This document shows positions 1 through 8,116 of a stretch of DNA of 64,000 nucleotides, piece after piece (within the stretch, counting starts at the first letter, position 1; each line of letters starts with the position of its first letter). The translations under genes and the position numbers were made by a program. This DNA is from Amycolatopsis tolypomycina. Lineage in GTDB: Bacteria; Actinomycetota; Actinomycetes; Mycobacteriales; Pseudonocardiaceae. The stretch lies in the NCBI RefSeq assembly GCF_900105945.1, contig NZ_FNSO01000003.1:434001-498000 (forward strand), read 5' to 3'. The notes under the pieces were generated by a model. It worked only from the letters and a program-made list of their open reading frames with translations. It searched no databases and was not told where the DNA came from.

Positions 1-547
1 CGGCCGGGCCGAGCGAGATGCCCTGCATGCGCGGGCTGGCGCCGGCGATCTCCTCCACATTGGCCACGCCGCTCGCCGTCTCGAGGATGGCGTGCACCAG
101 CAGCGGCTTCGTCAGCCCGGCGCGCGCCTCGAGCTGGGCCAGCAGCCGGTCGACGTAGTGGATGTCCTGCGCGCCTTCGACCTTCGGCACCATGATCACG
201 TCGAGCTTGTCGCCGATCTCGGTGACCAGCGTGACGAGGTCGTCGAGCACCCACGGCGAGTCCAGGCTGTTGACCCGCGTCCACAGCTGCGTCTTCCCGA
301 AGTCGTTCGCCTTGGCGATCGCGACCAGCCCGGCCCGCGCGGCCTCCTTGCGGTCGGCGCGGACGGCGTCCTCGAGGTTCCCGAGCAGGACGTCGACCTT
401 CTTCGCGATGTCCGGCACCTTGGCCGCCATCTTCTCGTTGCCGGGGTCGAAGAAGTGGATCATCCGGGACGGCGTCACCGGGATCTCCCGCACGGGGGCG
501 GGCGCGCCCAGGGCGAGCGGGGCGAAGAAGTCCTTCGGGGAGCGCAT
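1..547 (-). CDS. HpcH/HpaI aldolase / citrate lyase family protein (malyl-CoA lyase-like), 3' part cut off
   Basis: The gene reads leftward off the window, so only the first 182 residues are visible. The start ATG at 547 has a GGAGGA ribosome site three bases upstream. The protein opens MRSPKDFF and then has [38 protein letters not shown] and IMVPKVEGA, which fit the TIM-barrel CitE/malyl-CoA lyase family (CoA-thioester C-C lyases that use Mg2+ and an acidic metal site such as the LEDAV glutamate/aspartate). The longer N-terminus resembles the beta-methylmalyl/L-malyl-CoA lyase branch more than bacterial CitE. The substrate cannot be fixed without the C-terminal part or the neighbouring genes. 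The family call is firm, the exact reaction is inferred. Confidence 0.85.
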   Translation of the reverse strand, partial: MRSPKDFFAPLALGAPAPVREIPVTPSRMIHFFDPGNEKMAAKVPDIAKKVDVLLGNLEDAVRADRKEAARAGLVAIAKANDFGKTQLWTRVNSLDSPWVLDDLVTLVTEIGDKLDVIMVPKVEGAQDIHYVDRLLAQLEARAGLTKPLLVHAILETASGVANVEEIAGASPRMQGISLGPA

Positions 548-969
548 CGGTCCTCCACGGCGGCGGCTAAGTGACTGGTCGGTAACTTTAGTCCCGCACG
601 CGCGTGACCGCTGCGGCGCAAGTCACCGCCATGTGGGTGACGGCGGACCTTCGCAGCTCAGCGGCCCTCGTCCACTGTGGATTTCGGCCCTGTTGCGCCG
701 AACGGGCTAGTCGCCGCGGGTTTGGCCGGTTCTGCCCCGGGTAACCGGCCGTTGCCGGTCCGTAATGCCACTCACCCCGCGATCACTCGGTTGGCCGCAC
801 CGTTCGACCGAAGTCCGATGACCGCCTACCGACCGGTCATCGACCGCTGGGCGCCGCCGATCGCAGCCACTCGCACTACCCGGCGACGCCGCGCCGCCGC
901 GCTGTTAGACAGATGAGGTGCCGGTTTCCCCCGGTCACGAAGCGGTGCAGGGTTGAAGGAGGCGGACTC
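548..969. other. Intergenic region between divergent genes
   Basis: These 422 bases separate the leftward lyase gene from the rightward unknown gene, so both promoters must lie here. An AT-richer patch around 583-590 (GGTAACTTTAGTC) sits just upstream of the lyase gene. An imperfectly spaced inverted repeat, ATGACCG at 818-824 and CGGTCAT at 834-840, could be a regulator site. I see no convincing small gene or RNA. Confidence 0.5.
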
Positions 970-1620
970 GTGGCGGCTACACCTCAGAACACCGAGCGCT
1001 CGACGGTCGCCGGTGGCGCGAAGCGCAGCCGGTCGATGCCGAGCCGCGTGGTGCCGCCGATCGAGCTCCCCGCGAGCGTCGACGAGCTCGCCCGCGCCGC
1101 CGCCGCCCAGCTGGGCTGGAACGGCGTCGTCCTCCCCGAGACCACGATCCTCGGCCGCAAGGTCTGCGTGGTCGCCAAGCTCCGCACCGACGTGCACGCC
1201 GAACGCATCGCGATGGGTGCCGGCCCGGTGGCCGACCGCGCCACCGTCGACACCTGGACCTGGCCGGAGCTGGCCGGAACCGCCCCCGCCCCGGCCGCCG
1301 AGATCGTCGGCGTCCTGGCCGTCGCGCGCCACTGGCGCACCGCGATGGCCTCCGCGGTTCCGTTCGCCCGCTACGGCGAGGCCGCGATGGTGCTGCCGTC
1401 GCCGGCGATCCTCACCGAGGACTACGTCGGCAACTGCCTGCCGCGGGCCCGCGCGTACGGCCTCGCCGTCGTGACCGCCGACCCGAACGCGGTCGTCGAC
1501 CTCGACCTCGAGGGCCGCACCGAGCGCGTCGTGCTGGCCGAGGACCCGGTCTCCCGCCTGGTCAACGAGCTGGTCTACGACCACCTGCTGCGCACAGCCG
1601 AGGCGCCCGCTTCCCACTAA
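970..1620 (+). CDS. Conserved-type hypothetical protein, 216 aa
   Basis: The GTG start at 970 is preceded by GAAGGAGG with a seven-base gap, clearly better than the upstream in-frame ATG at 913. The protein is soluble, with no signal peptide or membrane segment. It has a basic, low-complexity first 25 residues and a mixed alpha/beta body with PETTILGRKVCVVAKLR and a C-terminal segment RVVLAEDPVSRLVNELVYDHLL. I do not recognise a domain or catalytic motif. It ends ten bases before the next gene, an NAD(P)-binding SDR, and may be transcribed with it and the PRPP synthetase gene. Codon use looks like its neighbours. Confidence 0.75.
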   Translation: MAATPQNTERSTVAGGAKRSRSMPSRVVPPIELPASVDELARAAAAQLGWNGVVLPETTILGRKVCVVAKLRTDVHAERIAMGAGPVADRATVDTWTWPELAGTAPAPAAEIVGVLAVARHWRTAMASAVPFARYGEAAMVLPSPAILTEDYVGNCLPRARAYGLAVVTADPNAVVDLDLEGRTERVVLAEDPVSRLVNELVYDHLLRTAEAPASH

Positions 1621-1630
1621 GGTCGGCTCC

Positions 1631-2281
1631 ATGCGAGTCGTCATTGCTGGTGGACACGGTCAGATCGCGCTGCGGCTGGAGCGGCTGCTCACCGCGCGCG
1701 GTGACGAAGCGGTCGGCATCATCCGTAACCCCGCCCACGTGGCGGACCTCGAAGCCGCCGGCGCCCAGGCCGCCGTGCTCGACCTGGAGAACTCCGATGT
1801 GGACGCCGTCGCCGAAGTGCTGAAGGGCGCCGACGCCGCGGTGTTCTCCGCCGGCGCGGGCCCGGGCAGCGGCACGGCCCGCAAGGACACTGTGGACCGT
1901 GGTGCCGCGGCGCTGTTCGCCGAAGCGGCCGAGCGCGCCGGCGTCCGCCGCCACGTCCAGGTCGGTTCGATCGGCGCCGACAACCCGGACAACCCCGACG
2001 TCACCGAGGAATTCCGGCACTACCTGCGCGCCAAGCGCGCGGCGGAAGACGACCTCAAGGCCCGCGACCTCGACTGGACGATCCTCCGGCCCGGCTCGCT
2101 GACCGACGACCCCGGCACCGGCCTGGTCCTGCTGGCCGAGAACACCGGCCGCGGCCCGATCCCGCGTGACGACGTCGCCGCCGTGCTCGTCGGCCTGCTC
2201 GACACCCCGGCGTCCATCGGCCGCACCTTGACCCTGATCTCGGGTGAGGCCGCCATCGGCGAGGCGATCGCCGCGCTGTGA
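1631..2281 (+). CDS. Atypical SDR-family NAD(P)-binding protein
   Basis: This 216-residue protein begins MRVVIAGGHGQIALRLERLL. The glycine-rich GGHGQI loop at residues 7-12 is the dinucleotide site of atypical short-chain dehydrogenases (YwnB/YhfK-like, NAD(P)H-binding). VGSIGADNP replaces the catalytic Tyr-xxx-Lys region, and LDWTILRPGSLTDDPG is the usual C-terminal signature of the group. Such proteins are reductases, isomerases or redox sensors of unknown substrate. The stop codon overlaps the GTG of the PRPP synthetase gene (GTGA), so the two are probably translationally coupled. The family is clear and the function unknown. Confidence 0.88.
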   Translation: MRVVIAGGHGQIALRLERLLTARGDEAVGIIRNPAHVADLEAAGAQAAVLDLENSDVDAVAEVLKGADAAVFSAGAGPGSGTARKDTVDRGAAALFAEAAERAGVRRHVQVGSIGADNPDNPDVTEEFRHYLRAKRAAEDDLKARDLDWTILRPGSLTDDPGTGLVLLAENTGRGPIPRDDVAAVLVGLLDTPASIGRTLTLISGEAAIGEAIAAL

Positions 2282-3225
2282 ACGACACGTCGAGAGAGAT
2301 CGCCGTCTTCAGCGGCAGCGCGCACCCCGAGCTGGCCGAGGAGATCTGCCAGCACCTCGGCGTGCCGCTGCAGCCGGCCGAGGTGCGCCGGTTCGCCAAC
2401 GACTGCCTCGAGGTGCAGTTGCAGGCGAACTGCCGCGAGCGAGACGTCTTCATCATCCAGCCGCTGATCAAGCCGGTGCAGGAGCACCTCGTCGAGCTGC
2501 TGCTGATGCTCGACGCGGCCCGCGGCGCGTCGGCGTCCCGCATCACCGCCGTCATGCCGCACTACTCGTACGCGCGATCGGACAAAAAGGACGCGCCGCG
2601 CATCTCGATCGGCGGCCGCCTGGTCGCCGACCTGCTGGTGACCGCCGGGGCGAGCCGCGTGCTCGCGATGACCCTGCACTCGCCGCAGGTGCACGGCTTC
2701 TTCAGCGTCCCGGTCGACCACCTGCACGCCCTGCAGGAGCTGGCCAAGCACTTCCGCCAGTACGACCTTTCGCGCGCCACCGTCGTCTCGCCCGACCTGG
2801 GCAACGCGAAGGAGGCGTCGCACTTCGCGCGGCTCCTCGGCGTCCAGGTCGCGGCCGGGGCGAAGGAGCGTTTCCCCGACGACCGCGTCCAGATCACCTC
2901 GGTCATCGGCGAGATCACCGGGCGGGACGTGATCGTCCTCGACGACGAGATCGCCAAGGGCAGCACGGTGCTCGAACTGCTGGACCGGCTCGCCGAGCTG
3001 GAGCCGCGTTCGATCCGCGTCGCCTGCACGCACGGCCTGTTCGCGGCGAAGGCCATCGAGCGCATCGGCAGCCGGCCGGAGGTGCTGGAGATCGTCTGCA
3101 CCAACACCGTCCCGGTGCCCGAGGAAGAGCGCACCGAAAAGCTGAAGATCCTCTCGATCGCGCCGGCGATGGCCGAGGCGATCCGCCGGATCCACAACGG
3201 CGAATCGGTGTCGGCGCTGTTCTAA
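2278..3225 (+). CDS. prs: Ribose-phosphate pyrophosphokinase (PRPP synthetase), divergent paralogue
   Basis: This 315-residue enzyme of usual family length would make 5-phosphoribosyl 1-diphosphate from ribose 5-phosphate and ATP for nucleotide, His and Trp synthesis. Seen motifs are FSGSAHPELAEEIC near the N-terminus, the MPHYSYARSDKKD ATP/ribose-phosphate region, LHSPQVHGFFSVPVDHL and VVSPDLGN. The PRPP-binding loop near residue 222 reads DDEIAKGST rather than the usual DDMIDTxGT, and the flexible-loop KRR is KER. This fits a second, divergent class of the enzyme, so the housekeeping copy is probably elsewhere. The GTG start overlaps the SDR stop by four bases. The 3' end overlaps the convergent flavoenzyme gene. 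Confidence 0.9.
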   Translation: MNDTSREIAVFSGSAHPELAEEICQHLGVPLQPAEVRRFANDCLEVQLQANCRERDVFIIQPLIKPVQEHLVELLLMLDAARGASASRITAVMPHYSYARSDKKDAPRISIGGRLVADLLVTAGASRVLAMTLHSPQVHGFFSVPVDHLHALQELAKHFRQYDLSRATVVSPDLGNAKEASHFARLLGVQVAAGAKERFPDDRVQITSVIGEITGRDVIVLDDEIAKGSTVLELLDRLAELEPRSIRVACTHGLFAAKAIERIGSRPEVLEIVCTNTVPVPEEERTEKLKILSIAPAMAEAIRRIHNGESVSALF

Positions 3226-4517
3226 GCCGGGCCGAGCACCCGGTCCAGGTAGGTGTTGGCGAAGACCCCGTTCGGGTCGGTTTCCTTGCGCACGCGCAGG
3301 AAGTCGTCGAAGTGCGGGTAGCGCGAACGGAGGACGCCGGCGTCGAGGTCGTGCATCTTGCCCCAGTGCGGGCGGCCGCCGACCGCGCCGGCGATCTTCT
3401 CGAACGCGCCGAAGTACTCGCGGTAGGGCATGCCGACGAACTGGTGGATGGCGATGTAGGCGGAGTCGCGGCCCTGCGCGGTCGACAGCCAGATGTCGTC
3501 GGCCGCGGCGACCCGCACCTCGACCGGGAACATCACCGGGTCCTTCAGCTTCGGCACCAGCGCGCGCAGCTCGGCGAGCACGTCGAGGACGGATTCGCGG
3601 GGCACCGCGTACTCGGTCTCGGTGAAGCGGACGTTCCGCGCGGTGACGAAGACGCGGTGCGAGAGGTCGCTGTACTCGCGGGCGCTCAGGACGTTGGAGG
3701 CGAAGCTGCCGAGCGACGGCACGAGCCTGGGCATCAGCCGCCCGGTCCGGCAGAGGCCGCCGAACGCGACGTTCTCCATGATCCGGTAGTCGACGAACTC
3801 GCGGACCTTGCTCAGCGGCTGCGCCGCCTCGGTGCGGTTGTTGCGCTTGACCAGGGCGTTCTTGCCGTAGGGGAACCAGTAGAACTCGAAGTGCTCGTTT
3901 TCGTCGGCGAAGTCGTGGAAGCCCTCGAGGACCTGCTCCAGCGGCTCCGGGCGTTCCTGCGCGCGCAGCACGAAGGACGGCTCGCACTTGAGTGTCACCG
4001 TGGTGATCACGCCGATCGCGCCGAGCCCGACGCGGGCGGCGGCGAAGAGGTCGGGCTTGTCCTCGGCCGAGCAGGTGACGAGCGAACCGTCGGCGAGGAC
4101 GAGCTCGAGCGCGGCGATCTGCGTCGCGATGCCGCCGAGCTTCGCGCCGGTGCCGTGCGTCCCGGTGGAAATCGCGCCGGCGATGGTCTGTGCATCGATG
4201 TCGCCGAGGTTGGTCATGGCCAGCCCGAGCGCGTCGAGGGCGGCGTTGAGCTCCCGGATCGTCGTGCCCGAGCGGACGGTGACGTGCCCGGTCTCGAGGT
4301 CGGCGCGCTCGATGCCGGTCCAGTGCCGCAGGTCGAGCGCATCGGAGTCGGCGGCGGCGATGGCGGTGAAGGAGTGCCCGCTGCCCCAGGGCCGCACGGT
4401 CCGGCCGGCCGTGGCGACGCGCTCGACGGCCGCCGCGATCTCAGCCGCGGTGCGCGGCTGGTGAACGTGCTGGGGCGAGGCGGACGCCGTGCCCGCCCAG
4501 TTGGTCCACCGGGTCAT
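3222..4517 (-). CDS. FAD-linked aldonolactone oxidase (D-arabinono/L-gulono-1,4-lactone oxidase type)
   Basis: The 431-residue protein has the VAO-fold FAD domain followed by the ALO C-terminal domain. PWGSGHSF near residue 48 carries the histidine that in the family binds FAD covalently. TIAGAISTGTHGTG is the second FAD-binding segment. RPHWGKMH near residue 384 is the conserved ALO active-site motif. It would oxidise a sugar lactone or alditol, passing electrons to oxygen or another acceptor; the substrate is not determined by sequence. There is no signal peptide. The ATG at 4517 is the natural start. It is convergent with prs, with stop codons overlapping, leaving no room for an intergenic terminator. 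Confidence 0.88.
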   Translation of the reverse strand: MTRWTNWAGTASASPQHVHQPRTAAEIAAAVERVATAGRTVRPWGSGHSFTAIAAADSDALDLRHWTGIERADLETGHVTVRSGTTIRELNAALDALGLAMTNLGDIDAQTIAGAISTGTHGTGAKLGGIATQIAALELVLADGSLVTCSAEDKPDLFAAARVGLGAIGVITTVTLKCEPSFVLRAQERPEPLEQVLEGFHDFADENEHFEFYWFPYGKNALVKRNNRTEAAQPLSKVREFVDYRIMENVAFGGLCRTGRLMPRLVPSLGSFASNVLSAREYSDLSHRVFVTARNVRFTETEYAVPRESVLDVLAELRALVPKLKDPVMFPVEVRVAAADDIWLSTAQGRDSAYIAIHQFVGMPYREYFGAFEKIAGAVGGRPHWGKMHDLDAGVLRSRYPHFDDFLRVRKETDPNGVFANTYLDRVLGPA

Positions 4518-4603
4518 CCGCGCGCACCCTTCATAGTCGAGTGCCCGAAACAGTAAGTGAATAGTATTCGCGTTTCAAGCCTTCGTGTCGTACTTTAGAC
4601 CTC

Positions 4604-5788
4604 GTGACCAGTGCGACGGTGTACGACTTGGCGACCAAGGACCTCGATCCCCCCTTGGCCGTGGTCGACTTGGCGGCGTTCGACGCGAACGCCGCCGACC
4701 TCCGGCGCCGCGCGAAGGGCAAGCCCATCCGCGTCGTCAGCAAGTCGGTGCGCTGCCGCGCGCTGCTGGAGCGGGCGCTGACGATGCCGGGCTTCGAGGG
4801 CCTGATGTGCTACTCGCTGGCGGAAGCGATCTGGCACGTCGAGCAGGGCACGACGGACGACATCGTCGTCGCCTACCCGACGGCCGACCACGAAGCCCTC
4901 CGCCGCCTGGCCGCGTCCGAGCGTGCCCGCGCGGCGATCGCGATCATGGTGGATTCGCCCGCGCACCTCGACCTGGTGGACGCGGCCCTCGGCCACGGCC
5001 ACGAGGAGATCCGCGTGTGCCTGGAGCTGGACGCGTCCTGGCGCCCGCTGCCGGGCATCCACGTCGGCACCCGCCGATCCCCGGTGTTCACCCCGAAGCA
5101 GGCGGCGGCGTTCGCCCGCCAGATCGTCGACCGCCCGGGGTTCCGCCTGGTGGGCGTGATGGCGTACGAAGGCCAGATAGCGGGCCTCGGCGACGCGGCG
5201 GGCCACCGCGTCAAGCGGGCACTGGTGGGCTGGATGCAACGCCGATCGGCGGCCGAGCTGGCCCGCCGCCGCGGCGAAGCGGTCCGGGCGGTCCAGGAGG
5301 TGACGCCCCTGGAGTTCGTCAACGGAGGCGGAACGGGCAGCCTCGAGTCAACGGGCGCGGACGCGGTGGTCACGGAGATAGCGGCCGGGTCGGGCTTGAT
5401 CGGCCCCACGCTCTTCGACGGCTACACCCGGTTCCACCCCCGCCCGGCGGCGTTGTTCGCCCTGCCCGTGGTCCGCCGCCCGACCCGCAACATAGCGACG
5501 CTCTTTTCGGGCGGCTACATCGCCTCGGGCCCCACGGGCCCGTCCCGCCAGCCGGCGCCGTACTTGCCGAGGGGCTTGAAGTTCCTCGGCTTCGAGGGAG
5601 CGGGCGAAGTCCAGACACCGGTCACCGGCCGGGCGGCGCGGAACCTCAAGCTGGGCGACCGGGTGTGGTTGCGCCACGCCAAGGCGGGCGAGCTGGCGGA
5701 GCGGTTCACGCACTACCACCTGGTGCTGGGCGACCGGGTGGAACGAACCGTCCCGACCTACCGGGGCGAGCACCAGAACTTCGGCTGA
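4604..5788 (+). CDS. Fold-type III PLP enzyme (amino acid deaminase/aldolase, alanine racemase N-terminal domain)
   Basis: The 394-residue protein has an alanine-racemase-type barrel. VVSKSVRC near residue 47 carries the likely PLP Schiff-base lysine, LVGVMAYEGQIAG and EFVNGGGTGS follow as barrel and phosphate-binding elements. The C-terminal half has LRHAKAGELAERF, typical of the D-threonine aldolase/D-serine dehydratase-like group. The expected role is deamination, aldol cleavage or racemisation of an amino acid, with unknown substrate. The GTG at 4604 is chosen because the coding frame begins there. It is transcribed divergently from the flavoenzyme gene, with only 86 bases between them. 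Confidence 0.85.
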   Translation: MTSATVYDLATKDLDPPLAVVDLAAFDANAADLRRRAKGKPIRVVSKSVRCRALLERALTMPGFEGLMCYSLAEAIWHVEQGTTDDIVVAYPTADHEALRRLAASERARAAIAIMVDSPAHLDLVDAALGHGHEEIRVCLELDASWRPLPGIHVGTRRSPVFTPKQAAAFARQIVDRPGFRLVGVMAYEGQIAGLGDAAGHRVKRALVGWMQRRSAAELARRRGEAVRAVQEVTPLEFVNGGGTGSLESTGADAVVTEIAAGSGLIGPTLFDGYTRFHPRPAALFALPVVRRPTRNIATLFSGGYIASGPTGPSRQPAPYLPRGLKFLGFEGAGEVQTPVTGRAARNLKLGDRVWLRHAKAGELAERFTHYHLVLGDRVERTVPTYRGEHQNFG

Positions 5789-5882
5789 CCCGGGCCCCCG
5801 GCTGCGCAGTCCGCCGCCCTGGAAAATCGGCGGCGTTCCGAAGAGGTGGGCTGCTTCGGTCCTGCACCGGCGGCCGATGCAC

Positions 5883-5933
5883 TGAAAGAGTCGTTCATGA
5901 CGTCTGACGCCATGAAAGAGTCGTTCATGACGT
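5883..5933. repeat. Two direct copies of a TGAAAGAGTCGTTCATGACGT repeat-like motif
   Basis: Two identical 21-base units occupy 5883-5903 and 5913-5933 in the convergent intergenic region. Each has near-palindromic ends (TGAA...TTCA around AGAGTCG). A closely related sequence forms the long hairpin at 21274-21326, so both belong to one dispersed intergenic family in this genome. Here the copies are in direct orientation, which makes a weaker hairpin. Confidence 0.75.
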
Positions 5934-5977
5934 TCGGACCTCGGCCCCCACCGACAACCCACCCCGAAACCACAGCG

Positions 5978-6020
5978 TTGTCCACAGCTGTGCATACCTG
6001 TGGACAACTTCTGTGGACAA
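5978..6020. promoter_or_regulatory. Cluster of three perfect DnaA boxes (TTGTCCACA)
   Basis: TTGTCCACA, the actinobacterial DnaA-box consensus, occurs at 5978-5986 on the plus strand and, as TGTGGACAA, at 5999-6007 and 6012-6020 on the minus strand. Three exact boxes within 43 bases are very unlikely by chance in such GC-rich DNA. No dnaA, dnaN or gyrase gene is near, so this is not the chromosomal origin; it could titrate DnaA or regulate a neighbour. The first two boxes also form an 11-base-pair inverted repeat (GTTGTCCACAG, ten-base loop), so a terminator role for the two convergent genes is the main alternative. Confidence 0.6.
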
Positions 6021-6021
6021 C

Positions 6022-6669
6022 CTACGACCGCTCCCCGAACCGGGCCGCCAGGTACCCCTTCACCACATACTTGGCCTCGGCCACGATCTTCTCGTCCCCG
6101 CTCGGCTCCCGCCGGAACGCCAGCTTCATCAGCGCGTCGGCCACCTCGTTGGCGATCGTGATCGCGAACTGCAGGTCCTCCACCGGCCGGTCGACCTGCT
6201 TGGCCACCAGCTCCGTCAGCGAGTCGACGATCACCGCGTTGTTGTCGCGTGTCTCGTCGAGCAGCTGGCGGTCGATGATGTCGCCGAAGTGGACCTTCGA
6301 AAATCCCGGGACCGTCCGGTGCATCTCCAGGTAGATGTCGAGGATCGAGTCCACGACGTCCCACCAGTGCTCCGGCCCCAGCTGCTTCAGGCGCTCGTTG
6401 ACCGCGCCCACGAAACGCTCCAGGTTGCGGGCGGTCAACGCTTGCACCACCGCCCGCTTGTCCGGGAAGAACTGGTACAGCGAACCCACCGCGACGCCCG
6501 CCCGCTTGGCGATCAACGTCGTGGTCAGGGCGTCGTAGCCGAGCTCGTCGATCAACGCCGCGCTCGCGTCGAGCATCTGCTCGACCCGCTTCGCACTACG
6601 CTGCTGAACCGGTTGGCGGCGTAAGGGGGTGGCTTCTGCCGGCACCTTCGCGGCCTGGATGTCGGACAC
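6022..6669 (-). CDS. TetR-family transcriptional regulator
   Basis: The 215-residue protein has the TetR N-terminal helix-turn-helix at about residues 20-70 (RVEQMLDASAALIDELGYD, then IAKRAGVAVGSLYQFFPDK) and an all-helical ligand-binding C-terminal domain. RRQPVQQRSAKR before the helix-turn-helix is typical of the AcrR/TetR_C_17-like group. It is divergent from the GH1/MFS pair, separated by 130 bases that hold operator-like palindromes. It probably represses that pair and itself, though this is inferred from position. The last codons abut the DnaA-box cluster. Confidence 0.92.
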   Translation of the reverse strand: MSDIQAAKVPAEATPLRRQPVQQRSAKRVEQMLDASAALIDELGYDALTTTLIAKRAGVAVGSLYQFFPDKRAVVQALTARNLERFVGAVNERLKQLGPEHWWDVVDSILDIYLEMHRTVPGFSKVHFGDIIDRQLLDETRDNNAVIVDSLTELVAKQVDRPVEDLQFAITIANEVADALMKLAFRREPSGDEKIVAEAKYVVKGYLAARFGERS

Positions 6670-6761
6670 GGCGCTCCTCCTCGTCTGATCTGGGACTTTA
6701 TCGTGCCGACGGGCTTCCCCACGGACGAGTGAAGACCTAGTATATGAGAACTTTTCATGTT

Positions 6762-6775
6762 CACCCGTACGGGTG
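6762..6775. promoter_or_regulatory. Perfect palindrome CACCCGTACGGGTG, candidate operator
   Basis: A 14-base perfect palindrome lies 24 bases before the GH1 start. Just upstream, around 6745-6759, ATGAGAACTTTTCAT is a near-palindrome overlapping an AT-rich promoter-like patch. Either could bind the divergent TetR protein. Which one does is unknown. Confidence 0.4.
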
Positions 6776-6799
6776 CCCTGACGAAGGGGTCAGCAGCCG

Positions 6800-8116
6800 G
6801 TGCAGAACCCGACCTTCCCGTCCGACTTCCTCTGGGGTGTTTCGACATCGGCGTTCCAGATCGAAGGTGCCACCAGCGAAGGTGGGCGCGGACCGTCCAT
6901 CTGGGACACGTTCACCGCGACCGAAGGCAAGATCGCGCGCGGTGAACATGCCAACGTAGCCGCCGACCACTACCACCGCTACCCCGAAGACATCGCGCTG
7001 ATGGCGGAACTCGGCGTGGGCGCCTACCGGATGTCCGTTGCCTGGCCACGGATCCAGCCCGAGGGCAAGGGCGCGCCCAACCCCGAAGGCCTCGGCTTCT
7101 ACGACAAGCTCATCGACGCCGTCTGCGAAGCCGGCATCGCGCCCGCCGTCACGCTCTACCACTGGGACACCCCCCAAGCCATCGAAGACGACGGCGGCTG
7201 GCTCTCCCGGGCGACCGCTGAGCGCTTCGCCGAATACGCCCAGATCCTCGGAGAGCGCTTCGCCGATCGGGTGAAACTGTGGATTCCGCTCAACGAGCCC
7301 ATGGTCATGTCGATCTTCGGCTACGGCATCGGCGAGTACGCGCCCGGCCAGGTGCTCCTGCTCGACGCCATCCCGACCGCGCACCACCAGAACCTCGCGC
7401 ACGGCCTCGCCGTCCAGGCCCTCCGCGCGGCGGGTGCCACCACCATCGGCACCGCCAACAACCACTCGCCCATCTGGCCCGCGGACGACGACGCCCAGGA
7501 CGCGGCGGAATACCTGGACGCCCTGCTCAACCGGCTCTACGCCGACCCCATGCTGCTCGGCAGCTACCCCGAGCAGCTCCACCCCCACCTGCCCGCCGGG
7601 TTCGCCGACGACCTGCCGACCATCGCGCAGCCGCTCGACTTCTACGGCATCAACTACTACGAACCGCAGGGCGTCGCGATGCCCGGCCCGGGCAACCCGC
7701 TGCCCTTCGAGCTGCGCGACATCCAGGGCTACCCGATGACGACGAACGCCTCGCCGATCGTCCCGCACGCCCTGCGCGAACTGCTGCTCGACTTCCACCA
7801 CCGCTACCGCGAGCAGCTGCCGCCGATCCAGATCACCGAAAACGGGTGCAGCTTCGCCGACGAGGTCGCCGAGGACGGCGGCGTGCACGACCCCGAACGC
7901 ATCGACTTCTTGCACGGCCACCTGGTCGCGCTGCGCGAGGCGATGGACGCCGGCGTCGACGTCCGCGGCTACTTCTGCTGGTCGCTGCTGGACAACTTCG
8001 AGTGGTCCAAGGGTTATGCGCCGCGCTTCGGCCTGGTGCACGTCGACTACGAGACCCTGCGGCGGACGCCGAAGGACTCGTTCCACTGGTACCGGAAGCT
8101 GGTGCGGCATGAGTGA
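6800..8116 (+). CDS. GH1 beta-glucosidase
   Basis: This 438-residue protein has the full length of a bacterial family 1 glycoside hydrolase, a cytoplasmic retaining enzyme that splits beta-glucosides such as cellobiose. It starts FPSDFLWGVSTSAFQIEGA, the family N-terminal signature. The acid/base glutamate is in LNEP near residue 166 and the nucleophile in ITENG near residue 347. GYFCWSLLDNFEWSKGY closes the barrel. No signal peptide is present. The GTG at 6800 follows a GAAGGGG site eleven bases upstream. The stop overlaps the MFS start by eight bases, so imported sugar and hydrolysis are coupled. Confidence 0.95.
   Translation: MQNPTFPSDFLWGVSTSAFQIEGATSEGGRGPSIWDTFTATEGKIARGEHANVAADHYHRYPEDIALMAELGVGAYRMSVAWPRIQPEGKGAPNPEGLGFYDKLIDAVCEAGIAPAVTLYHWDTPQAIEDDGGWLSRATAERFAEYAQILGERFADRVKLWIPLNEPMVMSIFGYGIGEYAPGQVLLLDAIPTAHHQNLAHGLAVQALRAAGATTIGTANNHSPIWPADDDAQDAAEYLDALLNRLYADPMLLGSYPEQLHPHLPAGFADDLPTIAQPLDFYGINYYEPQGVAMPGPGNPLPFELRDIQGYPMTTNASPIVPHALRELLLDFHHRYREQLPPIQITENGCSFADEVAEDGGVHDPERIDFLHGHLVALREAMDAGVDVRGYFCWSLLDNFEWSKGYAPRFGLVHVDYETLRRTPKDSFHWYRKLVRHE

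Noticed and set aside
2020..3987. Long minus-strand frame opposite the SDR and PRPP synthetase genes
   Set aside because: Antisense of two well-recognised genes with a low-complexity Arg-rich translation.
5978..6020. Chromosomal replication origin
   Set aside because: Only three boxes, no AT-rich unwinding region and no dnaA, dnaN or recF nearby.
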